Source: Shewanella glacialimarina (GTDB lineage: Bacteria; Pseudomonadota; Gammaproteobacteria; Enterobacterales; Shewanellaceae). Taken from it: a stretch of 64,000 nt of DNA. This document shows positions 46,012 to 55,507 of the stretch, piece by piece (position 1 is the stretch's first letter; every line of letters starts with the position of its first letter). A model generated the notes under the pieces. It was not told where the DNA came from, made no database searches, and worked only from the letters and a program-made list of their open reading frames with translations. The position numbers were made by a program, and so were the translations under genes. The stretch covers positions 1,240,001 through 1,304,000 of the forward strand of contig NZ_CP041216.1 in NCBI RefSeq assembly GCF_020511155.1, read 5' to 3'.

Positions 46012-46353
46012 TTTTTATCTTCCATGTGATGTTTTTATTATTTATATTATTTTTATGGTTGAACTCTCGGGTCATTACTCAAGGGTTAACTTCGTTCAAC
46101 CATTGAAATGTAACAGGATGATTACGTATGTAAACAAAATGTTACCGTGTGCTGTTTTGTATAATGATTAAGTGGTCTATAGTTGTGAATATGCAATCAT
46201 TTTTGGTGACTAATTATTCACTTCGGGTGGTTGATATATAGTGTGAATAGACTTGCTGTATAAGTAATTACTAATAACCGAAACAGAAAGTTAGCGGTGG
46301 TATAGTGTTCGATGATGCTTAATGAAAAATTGATGTAGTACTTTTAGTTATAT
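46012..46353. other. Divergent intergenic region with leader hairpin
   Basis: 342 bp between the divergent protease and GNAT genes. ATGGTTGAAC (46055-46064) and GTTCAACCAT (46094-46103) form a perfect 10-bp inverted repeat with a 29-nt spacer, 44-92 nt before the protease start codon. It is either an operator or a structured 5' leader. The rest is AT-rich; I could not assign promoters with confidence. Confidence 0.6.
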
Positions 46354-46377
46354 ATGAAGAAAAGGAATAACTTATAT

Positions 46378-46872
46378 ATGAATGGAATATTAAGACGAGC
46401 CAATAAAGCGGATGCTTCACAAGCATTTATAGTCCGAAATCTTGCTATATTATCCCAATGTATTGATTGTTATGGTGTTGATAATATGACTAAATGGACT
46501 GAAGGGAAGATGCCTGAAGCATATGCAGATAAGCTATCATATGATGGTTATGTCTACGTGGTTGACGGGCCGTCAAGTTTACCTGAACAACAGTTAATTA
46601 TTGCCACTGGAATGCTTAATGTTAGTAGCGGATTTATTGATGCGCTGTTCGTCCATCCTGAATATATGAATTTAGGTATCGGCAAGCTAATGTTGGCTCA
46701 TCTTGAGCGAATAGCAAAAACATCGGGATTGCTTTTTATTGCATTAGAGTCGACGTTAAATGCTGCTGCATTTTATCGAAAATGTGGTTTTGTTGGTAAT
46801 GATATTAGTGTTTATCACTCCCCTAGAGGGTTTGAATTAGACTGTATTGTAATGAAAAAGCAACTGGTTTAG
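46378..46872 (+). CDS. GNAT-family N-acetyltransferase
   Basis: A 164-residue acetyltransferase. The acetyl-CoA-binding segment is ALFVHPEYMNLGIGKLMLAHLE (split in the fold as beta4-alpha3, Q/RxxGxG/A-like NLGIGK), followed by LNAAAFYRKCGFV, the usual C-terminal motif. The substrate is unknown. The start at ATG 46378 has AAGGA at 46362-46366; an in-frame ATG at 46354 has no ribosome-binding site. It is a single gene between two terminators. Confidence 0.83.
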   Translation: MNGILRRANKADASQAFIVRNLAILSQCIDCYGVDNMTKWTEGKMPEAYADKLSYDGYVYVVDGPSSLPEQQLIIATGMLNVSSGFIDALFVHPEYMNLGIGKLMLAHLERIAKTSGLLFIALESTLNAAAFYRKCGFVGNDISVYHSPRGFELDCIVMKKQLV

Positions 46873-46921
46873 TTAACCTGTTTATAGCATTTCTGACATT
46901 AAGTAACAGGGGCTATTGAAT

Positions 46922-46953
46922 AAAAAATGCCTTTATTATTCACATAAAGGCAT
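46922..46953 (-). terminator. Terminator of the RND/rhodanese operon
   Basis: ATGCCTTTAT (46927-46936) and ATAAAGGCAT (46944-46953) form a 10-bp stem; on the minus strand it is followed by a run of five to six Ts. It ends the operon that finishes with the rhodanese gene at 47027 and also faces the GNAT gene. Confidence 0.88.
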
Positions 46954-47026
46954 CTTATAACATTTGTATCCTGAACTCGGATTCTGTCGCTAACCGTTAA
47001 TATTACTAAAGTAATACCAAATAAAT

Positions 47027-47410
47027 TCAGGGTTTTGACTGTATCAATGCATCAACACCGCCCGCATTAGCGGTATTGATAAATCCTGCTTGAGTTAATG
47101 CATTATCTGCTATGCCACTTCTGCGTCCACTTCGGCAATATAAAACAATGTTGTCATCATTTTTAAGCCCAAGTTGCGTAACTCCTTCAACAATGTTCTC
47201 AAAGGGGATATTAATCGCACCTTCAATATGTCCTTCATTAAATTCTTCAGTAGTGCGCACATCAATCACTAACGCTTGTTGATTAATCATCTGCCACGCT
47301 TGTAACGGTGTGACATCTTTTGCAAAACTCATAGGTACAAATGCAACTAAGCTAGTTGCTAATATCGTCAACAATGCTAATTTGCTGTTTGGCTTTTTAA
47401 TGGCTCTCAT
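47027..47410 (-). CDS. Periplasmic rhodanese-like protein
   Basis: A 127-residue single rhodanese domain with an N-terminal signal peptide (cut after MSFA, residue 30), so it acts in the periplasm. The active site is C92 in LYCRSGRRSG, the classic CxxGxR loop of PspE/GlpE-type enzymes; LVIDVRTTEEF is the structural motif. It is the last gene of the efflux operon, 67 bp after a DUF2892 gene. Possible roles are thiosulfate or persulfide handling. It differs clearly from the cytosolic rhodanese at 40749. Confidence 0.87.
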   Translation of the reverse strand: MRAIKKPNSKLALLTILATSLVAFVPMSFAKDVTPLQAWQMINQQALVIDVRTTEEFNEGHIEGAINIPFENIVEGVTQLGLKNDDNIVLYCRSGRRSGIADNALTQAGFINTANAGGVDALIQSKP

Positions 47411-47477
47411 TAAACTTCATATTCCTTATATTTAGTGTAACTGATTGCCAGAAAATAGTATTTTTGGTGGCAATCTC

Positions 47478-47723
47478 TTATTTTTCTGTGGCAATCATTG
47501 CTTCAGTTTTCAAGCCTAGCTTTTTCATTACCATTGCAGCTGGGCAAAAACCGGTAAATGCGCTTTGAAATAGATTAGCACCTACAAATACGGTCAGCCA
47601 GATAAAATGATGGCTAACAATAGCAGTCAGTACTACTGATAGCAGTACCATAAAGCCAGCAAAGGCCATGATAGTACGTTCGACAGACATTCTGTTCACT
47701 TTGTTAATGGTTTTATTGGTCAT
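47478..47723 (-). CDS. DUF2892 (YgaP-type) membrane protein
   Basis: An 81-residue inner-membrane protein with two helices (about 17-35 and 40-58) and the signature VGANLFQSAFTGFCPAAMVMKKLG. In E. coli YgaP this module is fused behind a rhodanese domain and carries persulfide or sulfur species at the membrane. Here it is a separate gene between the RND pump (12 nt upstream) and a periplasmic rhodanese, which looks like a split version of the same pair. Confidence 0.88.
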   Translation of the reverse strand: MTNKTINKVNRMSVERTIMAFAGFMVLLSVVLTAIVSHHFIWLTVFVGANLFQSAFTGFCPAAMVMKKLGLKTEAMIATEK

Positions 47724-47735
47724 GGTATTGCTCCT

Positions 47736-50700
47736 TTATTTTACGGTTAATCGGTTGCGCATCACTGCAAAGTACAACACAGGGATGACAATCAAGGTTA
47801 AAATAGTTGAGATAAAGATGCCAAATATAAGGCTAATAGCAAGACCGTTAAATATTGGGTCATCTAAGATAAATAAGGCGCCAATCATTGCCGCTAAAGC
47901 GGTTAACATAATCGGTTTAGCTCGAACTGCCCCCGCGTTAATAACCGCTTTATCGAGTGCTATGCCCTGAGTTAGTTGCTGGTTTATAAAGTCCACCAGT
48001 AGTATCGAGTTACGCACAATAATGCCCGCTAAGGCGATCATTCCTATCATTGATGTGGCGGTAAACTGTGCTCCTAATAAAGCATGTCCTGGCATAACAC
48101 CAATAATGGTTAATGGTATAGGTGCCATAATAACCAATGGCACTAAATAAGATTTAAATTGGCCAACCACTAACAAGTAAATGGCTATCATGCCAACCGC
48201 ATAAGCAATGCCCATATCGCGGAAAGTCTCATATGTGATCTTCCACTCCCCGTCCCACAATATTGCCACTTGCGATAATCCATCAGGCTGATTAACAAAG
48301 TGTTGTGCTATGGGGTAGGGCTTATCAATATTGGCTTCATCAAGTTGAGCTGAAATATCGAACATGCCATAAAGTGGGCTATCTGTTGGTCCCGCCATAT
48401 CCGCCACTACCATGATCATCGGCACCATATTTTTGTGCACTATTGGGGCATTAATACTGCCTTTATGAATGCTGGCGACAGAGGATAAATTAATTGACTC
48501 GCCAGCTGGATTGATCAGTTTTAGATTAAGCACTTGCTGCAAATCCACTTTTTCAGCGTCATCTAATTGCAACCTGATAGGTGTGGGATATTTATTGGTT
48601 TGGGAATGTAAATAGCTGACATCTTTGCCACCAATGCTGGTGGCAATGGTGTTAACGATTTGCGCATAGGATAGCCCAAGCAAGCTTGCTTTTGAGCGAT
48701 CGATGTTAATTTGCCATTGCTGTTGTTGGGCTGGTAAATAAATATCCACATCAACCACATGTTCAGTATTTTTAAAGCGCTGCGCTAAGGCGTTAGCCGT
48801 TTGCTCGCGAAGTGCTGTTGTTGGCGCGTAAACTTCCGCCAAAATTGGCGACCATACAGGCGGTCCTGGAGGCACTTCGACCACTTTTATGTTGGCGTTA
48901 TAACGATTGGCAATTTCCTTTAGTGGTTCCCGCACAGCTAAAGCGATACTGTGACTGTCGCGGCTACGGTGTGACTTATCAACCAAGTTAACCTGAATGT
49001 CGCCTAGTTCCTGGCTGCTGCGTAAAAAGTAGTGACGCACAAGCCCATTAAAGTTCATTGGTGCGTGGGTTCCTGCATACCACTGCTGGTGGTTAATTTC
49101 TTCTACTGTGCTGAGGTATAAACTCATTTCTTGTAATACACGCTGGGTTTGTTCCACAGGAGTGCCTTCAGGTAAGTCGACAATGACCTGAAACTCGGAT
49201 TTATTATCAAATGGCAGCATTTTGAGTACAACTGCCTGCATAACGGGTAATGCAAGTGCGATAGCAATCAGTGCGACAATACCAACGGCTAGGCCTTTTC
49301 GAGCTTTGCCGGCATGTTCACCAATTAGGAATGGTGACATTAACCGACTGAATAATTTAGCCAGTTTGTCATTTGCCTGATCTGCGCCGACTAAATCCGT
49401 GTGTTCAGCTTTTGGGTGGTGAGCCAGTAACTTGTAGGCTAGCCAAGGCGTTAGAATAAAGGCGATAGCCAGTGATAATAGCATGCCCATACTGGCGTTT
49501 ATGGGAATTGGGCTCATGTAGGGCCCCATTAGACCAGACACGAATGCCATTGGAAGTAATGCCGCAATAACGGTGAATGTGGCTAATATGGTCGGTCCGC
49601 CAACCTCATCGACCGCTTCGGGAATAATTTCAAGTAACGGTTTATTGCTTAATGCCATGTGCCGATGAATATTTTCTACCACTACAATGGCATCATCGAC
49701 CAGAATTCCGATAGAGAAAATAAGCGCAAACAGTGAGATCCGGTTTAGGGTAAATCCCCATGCCCACGAGGCAAATAAGGTCAGCGCTAAAGTGACAATA
49801 ATCGCAATGCCAACTACGGCAGATTCACGCGCCCCCATGGCAAAAAGTACCAATAATACTACTGCAGAGGTAGCAAACATTAGCTTAAAAATAAGCGTGT
49901 TAGATTTATCTCCAGCGGTTTGGCCATAATCACGTGATATGGCAACCCCAACATTATCGGGGATCAGCAGGTTATCCACTTTTGCAATGCGGCTGAGCAC
50001 TGCATCAGCAATATCAACCGCATTTTGGCCAGCTTGTTTACCAATGGCGATAGTGACAGCAGGGTAATCACCTGTGCTATCAACGTGACGAACATTGTGT
50101 TTTGGCGTATCACTTTTTAAGGTGATCTCAGCAACATCGGATAGATATACCGCAGAGGCGATACCTTGACTATTGGGGGCGGTATTGACTTTCACAAGTA
50201 AGTTTTTGACATCATCAATTGTATTGATAAATTGTCCTGCACGGACTTTAATTTCTTGGTTTTGTTGTACCAAAGACTGCAGCATAGATATTTGATTATT
50301 ATCTTGTAAGCGCTGAGATATTTGATCAATAGTGACCCCAAAACTATTCATCTTGGCACTATCAAGACGGACATTTAGCACCATGTCATGACGGCCCTGG
50401 GTGTAAATTTCTTTGGTTCCGGGGATACGCTTAAGCTCGGTTTCCAATCCGTTAGCGACTTGTGTGAGTTGCTCAGCGGTCATGTCGGCGGACTTAGCAT
50501 ATAAAGTCAGGCTAACAATAGGGACATCATCAATGCCACGGGGTTTAATCAGTGGCTCGCCTATACCCGCAGCATGATTAAATTTGTCCCGGTTGGAGTA
50601 TAGCTGGTTATATATATTGACCACAGCTTCGTCACGGGGAATACCCACTTCAAAAATGGTAATAATTAATGCGCCATCGGGTTGAGAAAAAGAGTAAAGC

Positions 50701-50969
50701 GTATCAACGCCTTTAATTTCGGAAATAATTTGTTCAGCGGGTAAAGTGACTTGGTGTTCAACTTCACTTGGGCTAGCGCCGGGGTAGGGAATAAAAACGT
50801 CTGCAAAGGTGACATCAATTTGCGGGTCTTCTTCCTTTGGGGTCACGATGACAGCAAAAAGTCCTAACAATAAACCTAATATTGCTAATAAAGGCGTTAT
50901 TGCACTGGCTTGGAAGGTTTTAGCAATGCTACCCGAAAGGCCAAGAGCAGGTGTATTCGATGGTTTCAT
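47736..50969 (-). CDS. RND efflux transporter, inner-membrane permease
   Basis: A 1077-residue AcrB/CzcA-superfamily pump with 12 membrane helices and two large periplasmic loops. The helix 4 proton-relay motif is GILVDDAIVVVENIHRH, and YPGASPSEVEHQVTLPAE is the usual N-terminal porter opening. It belongs to the divergent AcrB-like group found widely in marine Proteobacteria rather than to heavy-metal CzcA pumps, since no His/Asp-rich metal sites were noticed. The substrate is unknown. It is 14 nt after its membrane fusion protein; no outer-membrane channel is encoded nearby, so TolC is probably shared. Confidence 0.93.
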   Translation of the reverse strand: MKPSNTPALGLSGSIAKTFQASAITPLLAILGLLLGLFAVIVTPKEEDPQIDVTFADVFIPYPGASPSEVEHQVTLPAEQIISEIKGVDTLYSFSQPDGALIITIFEVGIPRDEAVVNIYNQLYSNRDKFNHAAGIGEPLIKPRGIDDVPIVSLTLYAKSADMTAEQLTQVANGLETELKRIPGTKEIYTQGRHDMVLNVRLDSAKMNSFGVTIDQISQRLQDNNQISMLQSLVQQNQEIKVRAGQFINTIDDVKNLLVKVNTAPNSQGIASAVYLSDVAEITLKSDTPKHNVRHVDSTGDYPAVTIAIGKQAGQNAVDIADAVLSRIAKVDNLLIPDNVGVAISRDYGQTAGDKSNTLIFKLMFATSAVVLLVLFAMGARESAVVGIAIIVTLALTLFASWAWGFTLNRISLFALIFSIGILVDDAIVVVENIHRHMALSNKPLLEIIPEAVDEVGGPTILATFTVIAALLPMAFVSGLMGPYMSPIPINASMGMLLSLAIAFILTPWLAYKLLAHHPKAEHTDLVGADQANDKLAKLFSRLMSPFLIGEHAGKARKGLAVGIVALIAIALALPVMQAVVLKMLPFDNKSEFQVIVDLPEGTPVEQTQRVLQEMSLYLSTVEEINHQQWYAGTHAPMNFNGLVRHYFLRSSQELGDIQVNLVDKSHRSRDSHSIALAVREPLKEIANRYNANIKVVEVPPGPPVWSPILAEVYAPTTALREQTANALAQRFKNTEHVVDVDIYLPAQQQQWQINIDRSKASLLGLSYAQIVNTIATSIGGKDVSYLHSQTNKYPTPIRLQLDDAEKVDLQQVLNLKLINPAGESINLSSVASIHKGSINAPIVHKNMVPMIMVVADMAGPTDSPLYGMFDISAQLDEANIDKPYPIAQHFVNQPDGLSQVAILWDGEWKITYETFRDMGIAYAVGMIAIYLLVVGQFKSYLVPLVIMAPIPLTIIGVMPGHALLGAQFTATSMIGMIALAGIIVRNSILLVDFINQQLTQGIALDKAVINAGAVRAKPIMLTALAAMIGALFILDDPIFNGLAISLIFGIFISTILTLIVIPVLYFAVMRNRLTVK

Positions 50970-50983
50970 CTGTTTATTCCTGT

Positions 50984-52054
50984 TTAGTTGGCTGTAGCTT
51001 GACCAAGATGGAGCACATAATTGGCCGCGTTTAATACTATATTGTCGCCAGGCATAACACCGGCAAGCACCTCTACCATGGCCACACCTTGATCATTTTG
51101 ATAGGCATTGCCTAAGCGAATTTGAGTTTGTAAATAGTGCTTTTGTTGCTTGCGGTAAACAGTGGTCATTTCTCCGACTTGGTAAAATGCAGATTGAGGG
51201 ATGCTAATCACATTTTTAGTCGCAACAGGTAAAGCGACCTTTAACCATTGCCCTGCCTGCAAAGTGTTGTCGGGGTTATTGATAATAGCCCTGACCTTAA
51301 GGCTGTGGTCTTGTTGAGTACTAAATTGAAATGGATTGAGCTGTTCACTCATATATTGATAATTGTCATCAGAAAAACTGAGTTGAGTCAGTAAATTAAG
51401 TTGCTGGCGATACTGTTGTGGGACATAAAAAACGGCTCTAAGCTTATCGGTAGCATAGCCTGAAAGTAGCGCTTGGCCATAGCTAATGGTTTCACCTTCT
51501 TCTATCATTTTAGCGGTTAACCGCCCGGAGAATGGGGCACTGACAACGGTGTAATTAACGCTTTCTTTGGCGCGAACTAAACGTGCTTGGGTTGCGCTGA
51601 CAGCCTGATTAGAGCTTTTAGCATTGGCAGTGGCTTCATCCATTGCACCTTGGGATACCGCTCCTTGAGGAAATAATGTTTGGTAACGTTGAAATTGAGC
51701 TTGTGCTTCCACATTCATGGCTTGTGCTTTAGCCAAATCTGCTTCAGCCGCTGCGAGTTCAGCGCCTTGCTCTTTATTGGTTATTTCCAGTAATGCAGCG
51801 CCCTCAGGGACTAAATCATTGACATCATAATGAATCGCTAATACTCGGCCGGACGTTTGTGCCGCCACGGTTGCTGCTTTTACCGGTTCAACTTTTGCGT
51901 CAAGTTGTAAGTAACTTGTTTGCTGATTTAATTGGATCTCAATGGTGTCAAAATCAGGACTTTGTGCAACGACTATGCAGGGGGCCATGAGGCCTGCGAT
52001 GAGCAATATGCTCTGACTGAATGATGTAGATAATCGAAGTATTGATGTATGCAT
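50984..52054 (-). CDS. RND efflux membrane fusion protein
   Basis: A periplasmic adaptor (HlyD/AcrA family), about 356 residues, linking the RND pump to an outer-membrane channel. It has an N-terminal signal-like segment (ILLIAGLMAPCIVVAQS), a lipoyl half-motif (VAAQTSGRVLAIHYDVNDLVPEGAALLEI), a short coiled-coil hairpin rich in Ala/Glu/Gln (about 105-165) and the second lipoyl half (VVSAPFSGRLTAKMIEEGE). I prefer ATG 52054, which has AAGG upstream, to the in-frame ATG at 52078. It is the first gene of the four-gene efflux operon. Confidence 0.9.
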   Translation of the reverse strand: MHTSILRLSTSFSQSILLIAGLMAPCIVVAQSPDFDTIEIQLNQQTSYLQLDAKVEPVKAATVAAQTSGRVLAIHYDVNDLVPEGAALLEITNKEQGAELAAAEADLAKAQAMNVEAQAQFQRYQTLFPQGAVSQGAMDEATANAKSSNQAVSATQARLVRAKESVNYTVVSAPFSGRLTAKMIEEGETISYGQALLSGYATDKLRAVFYVPQQYRQQLNLLTQLSFSDDNYQYMSEQLNPFQFSTQQDHSLKVRAIINNPDNTLQAGQWLKVALPVATKNVISIPQSAFYQVGEMTTVYRKQQKHYLQTQIRLGNAYQNDQGVAMVEVLAGVMPGDNIVLNAANYVLHLGQATAN

Positions 52055-52186
52055 AATAGTAGCCTTATAAAAGTCCATAAGAAAATTCTAATGGACTTTG
52101 GTGATGCTTGCAAGGTGTTTATTAGTAAAAGTTAATACATTAGACTTCACTTAAGTTACACACTCGTTACATCGAAAGCCAGACAT

Positions 52187-52214
52187 AAAAAAACCGCTCT
52201 AAAAAGAGCGGTTT
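52187..52214 (-). terminator. Terminator after fadL
   Basis: AAACCGCTCT (52191-52200), an AAAA loop and AGAGCGGTTT (52205-52214); on the minus strand it is followed by seven Ts. Confidence 0.95.
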
Positions 52215-52249
52215 AAGTATTCAATACCTAATATTAAAACCTATATGTA

Positions 52250-53500
52250 TTAGAACTTATAGTTGTATTGAGCCGAATAGTAGGTCGCACCTGATTCAGT
52301 AAAGGCATTAACAGTCGAGCCCAGCCCGCTTTGTTCAATAACATGGACCTTTTCGCCAACAACCTTAGTGATACCGAAATCGAGTGAAGATTTTGGCGAC
52401 AGATTATATGTGAAACCTGCTGAATACCACATGCGATCTGAGTCAGGAATAGATAATGAAGAGACTTCACCTACTACGCCATCATCACTGGCAATACCGG
52501 TTCTTACTGTCCAGTTGTTATTAATGTCATATGTTGCCCCTAAGCTAAGAAACCAAGAGTCTTTCCAATGGTATTCTTTTAAGCTATGTGACGCTGTACC
52601 TTTGTCACCTTCGTTTAGTGAGATCTGGTCAAAGCTGCTCCACTGAGTCCACTGCGCCGTATAGTGCACAGCAAACTTTTCAGTTAACTGATGAAAACCA
52701 GCAAATTGGGCTATATCAGCAATAGGGATATTAATTTCATCAAAATTTTCAGCTAGGTAACGTACATCGCCAGTGGCATTCATTTCTGGACTGAAACGAT
52801 AGCTTAAACCAAATCTGTTATTTGGATTAATTTCATAAGCTAGTCCAACAATGCCGCCTAAAGCCCAACCATCGGCTTCAACATCAACTAATGAGCCAAG
52901 GATATTACTGTTTCTGGTTAACGTACCAGAAGCTTGGATCACGTCTAAACCTAGGCCTAGGCTAAGTGATTCATTAATGCGATATGACACACTGGCATTT
53001 AAGTTTACTGTTGTTACTTCAGTATTACCGAGTAAATCCGCTGGCGCTGGAATAGTATTTGGGCCCAGTGAGCCATGGTTATTAGCTAATGGGGTTAAAT
53101 CGGTACCCGTGCCATAGTTACTGAATGCAGCAAATCCATAAGCAAAGGTGTCATTAACTGGGTTGATAAAATAGGCATTAGGGATAACTTTTGCTTCAGC
53201 GGCGTTATCAATATGGCCTAATTCAAATGTTCGCCCCATGAAGTCCATTTGTGCATCACTAACCTCTACGTTGACATCGGCATATGACACACCAACAGAG
53301 AGTGCTTTTTGATCAAACAAAGCCATTGCGGCAGGGTTACGTGCTAAAACCGATGCGTTGTCAGCTATTATGGCATCACCCGCCATCGCACGGCCAATAC
53401 CTGCAGCAGATTGGCTATTAAGCTGAAAACCAGCAGCAGTTGCCTGAGCGCTTGCAAGTGCTACCGCAGCTGCTAGTAATGTCTTGTTGAATTTAGTCAT
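52250..53500 (-). CDS. fadL: FadL-type outer-membrane long-chain fatty acid transporter
   Basis: A 416-residue beta-barrel protein with a cleavable signal peptide (1-22, ATAA) and the FadL N-terminal hatch motif GFQLNSQSAAGIGRAMAGDA, followed by NPAAMALFD (the NPA element). The C-terminus ends in an aromatic residue (YNYKF), as required for barrel assembly. It takes up long-chain fatty acids or other hydrophobic compounds. A FadR-like site lies about 110 bp upstream of the start. It is monocistronic, with a strong terminator. Confidence 0.93.
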   Translation of the reverse strand: MTKFNKTLLAAAVALASAQATAAGFQLNSQSAAGIGRAMAGDAIIADNASVLARNPAAMALFDQKALSVGVSYADVNVEVSDAQMDFMGRTFELGHIDNAAEAKVIPNAYFINPVNDTFAYGFAAFSNYGTGTDLTPLANNHGSLGPNTIPAPADLLGNTEVTTVNLNASVSYRINESLSLGLGLDVIQASGTLTRNSNILGSLVDVEADGWALGGIVGLAYEINPNNRFGLSYRFSPEMNATGDVRYLAENFDEINIPIADIAQFAGFHQLTEKFAVHYTAQWTQWSSFDQISLNEGDKGTASHSLKEYHWKDSWFLSLGATYDINNNWTVRTGIASDDGVVGEVSSLSIPDSDRMWYSAGFTYNLSPKSSLDFGITKVVGEKVHVIEQSGLGSTVNAFTESGATYYSAQYNYKF

Positions 53501-53610
53501 TGTTTATTACCTATTTTGAGCTGTTATTATGATTGAAATTATGACTTGATAAGCCAATTTCATTGTGCAGCTTTGAATGTGCAGGCATCTTAGGTAACAG
53601 GGGAAAGGCT

Positions 53611-53627
53611 AACAAGTCCGACCACAT
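53611..53627. promoter_or_regulatory. Possible FadR operator upstream of fadL
   Basis: AACAAGTCCGACCACAT shares the GTCNGACC core and the leading AAC with the known FadR consensus (AACTGGTCNGACCNGTT), but the outer TGG and final GT do not match. Position about 110 bp before fadL would suit regulation. Weak, motif-level evidence only. Confidence 0.3.
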
Positions 53628-53807
53628 GTTAGTTGTTGTTAATATTGAGTTAATTCAAAAGGCTGTTTTTTGTGTATTAAGGTTGTGGTTGGTGGTTTCT
53701 TATTTTAATTTGTTGTTTAACAGTAGGTTGGTTTATATTTTGGCTGGTTATGTTGTTAATGCCATGTTGCTTTCAAACGCGGGTGTTAGATGAAGTTAAA
53801 ATGTAAG

Positions 53808-53832
53808 AAAGCGTACACTTGTACGCTTTTTT
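53808..53832. terminator. Hairpin downstream of putP
   Basis: AAAGCGTACA (53808-53817) and TGTACGCTTT (53820-53829) form a 10-bp stem with a tiny 2-nt loop. T-runs exist on both sides but are better on the plus strand. It probably ends putP transcription. Confidence 0.7.
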
Positions 53833-53899
53833 ACACAAAGGTTGTTTATTTGTTCAGTTTGATCTATTTCAGTACCTAAGCTGTTATTTTAATCGATAA

Positions 53900-55363
53900 C
53901 TATTTCTGGCTTTGTAGGTTTTGTTCAAATGCATTGAACTGGCCTTGCACTTCAGTCGATGGTGGGAATAATTTACTAAATACAACCCCAAAGATAGTCG
54001 CGAAAAAGAAGCCAGGAATAATTTCATATAAATCGAAAATCCCACCTTTTAATTGCTCCCAAGCTACAACGGTTACCGCACCGACTAATATTGTTGCAAT
54101 TGCACCGTTACGGCTAAATCCTTTCCAGAAAAGCGATAGAATCACCACAGGACCAAATGCAGCACCAAAACCTGCCCATGCGTAACTGACTAGGCCTAAT
54201 ACGCTGCTTTGTGGGTCAAGGGCAATAATACCTGCGATAAGTGCGATACTAATAACGCCAATTCGACCCACTAACATTAATTCTTTACTGCTGGCTTGAG
54301 GGCGTAGCCATTTACGGTAAAAATCTTCCGTTATCACACTTGAACAAACCAATAGTTGCGAATCAATCGTGCTCATTATGGCCGATAGAATAGCCGCAAT
54401 AAGTAAACCACCCACCCACGGATTAAACGCTGCACGGGCTAAGTGAATAAACACGGTTTCAGGATTGTCTAAAGGTGATTGGGCGAAATATAATGTACCT
54501 GCAATGCCGGTTGCCAGTGCACCAATTAATGCAACAATCATCCAACTCATGGCAATACGTCTTGATAAACGTAAATCTTTCGCACTGCCAATCGCCATAA
54601 AGCGAGATAGGATATGTGGTTGACCAAAATAGCCAAGTCCCCAGGCCAGTAATGACACTAGGCCAATAACTGTGGTTTTATCACCCACAAATGTCAGCAT
54701 AGCAGGATCTAAACTGTCCATGTTTGCCTGAGTGTCGGAGTGATTAAATATGGCGACAGGTACAATAATTAACGCAATTAGCATTAAACAGCCCTGGAAA
54801 AAGTCTGTCCAGCTGACGGCAAAAAAACCGCCAACAAAGGTGTATGACACAATAATTACCGAGCCAATGACCAAGGCTAGGGTGTAATCAAGGCCAAAGA
54901 CTTTTTCAAATAGAATGGCGCCGCCCACCATGCCAGATGATGCATAGAAGGTGAAGAATATTAAAATGGTCACCGCTGAGACCAACTTAAGGACACCATG
55001 ATTATCGTTAAATCTATGTTCGAAAAAGTCGGGTAGGGTGAGGGAGTTATCTGCAAGTTCAGTATAAATTCGTAAGCGTTTTGCGACAAATAGCCAGTTA
55101 AGCCATGCGCCAAATACTAAACCAAAGCCAATCCAGGCTTCACCTAGCCCACCTAAATAAACAGCGCCTGGCAGGCCAAGTAACAGCCAACCAGACATGT
55201 CGGAAGCGCCGACACTTAATGCGGTAACTGCTGGGCCCATCTTGCGACCGCCGAGAATGTAATCATCGACAGATTCGGTTTTCTTATATGCCCAAAAACC
55301 GATCCCCATCATAACGGCTAGATAGCCTATGAAAGTGATTAAAATAGGTGCTTGAATTTCCAT
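53900..55363 (-). CDS. putP: Sodium/proline symporter PutP
   Basis: A 487-residue sodium:solute symporter-family protein with about 13 membrane helices. The sodium and proline site residues known from E. coli PutP, D55 and S57 in GASDMSGWLLLGLPGA, fall at the same numbers. GGFFAVSWTDFFQG and SAIMSTIDSQLLVCSSVI are further PutP signatures. It imports proline with sodium. No putA is adjacent. A single-gene unit is likely. Confidence 0.94.
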   Translation of the reverse strand: MEIQAPILITFIGYLAVMMGIGFWAYKKTESVDDYILGGRKMGPAVTALSVGASDMSGWLLLGLPGAVYLGGLGEAWIGFGLVFGAWLNWLFVAKRLRIYTELADNSLTLPDFFEHRFNDNHGVLKLVSAVTILIFFTFYASSGMVGGAILFEKVFGLDYTLALVIGSVIIVSYTFVGGFFAVSWTDFFQGCLMLIALIIVPVAIFNHSDTQANMDSLDPAMLTFVGDKTTVIGLVSLLAWGLGYFGQPHILSRFMAIGSAKDLRLSRRIAMSWMIVALIGALATGIAGTLYFAQSPLDNPETVFIHLARAAFNPWVGGLLIAAILSAIMSTIDSQLLVCSSVITEDFYRKWLRPQASSKELMLVGRIGVISIALIAGIIALDPQSSVLGLVSYAWAGFGAAFGPVVILSLFWKGFSRNGAIATILVGAVTVVAWEQLKGGIFDLYEIIPGFFFATIFGVVFSKLFPPSTEVQGQFNAFEQNLQSQK

Positions 55364-55444
55364 GATTGTTCCATATGGTTATTTTTATGGAGCAATGCTA
55401 GCAGAAGATTGATGTAGTTCACACTTTCGCGGGGGGAGGATAGG

Positions 55445-55481
55445 AAAAAATACTCAGCCACACTGTAAAATACGGCTGAGT
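55445..55481 (-). terminator. Terminator after the sigma/regulator pair
   Basis: ACTCAGCC (55452-55459) and GGCTGAGT (55474-55481) with a 14-nt loop; on the minus strand it is followed by ATTTTTTCC. Confidence 0.88.
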
Positions 55482-55507
55482 GCTATGTTAATTTTGTCGT
55501 AATTATC

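Larger units (their letters stand above)
53501..53899. other. Intergenic region upstream of fadL
   Basis: A 399-bp gap between fadL and putP, both on the minus strand. It holds a possible FadR operator (53611-53627) and a hairpin (53808-53829). A 76-codon plus-strand ORF at 53563-53793 has no recognisable features and I do not call it. The remainder is T-rich and unremarkable. Confidence 0.6.

Noticed and set aside
53563..53793. 76-codon plus-strand ORF upstream of fadL
   Set aside because: No ribosome-binding site, no recognisable family, and it covers the probable fadL promoter region.
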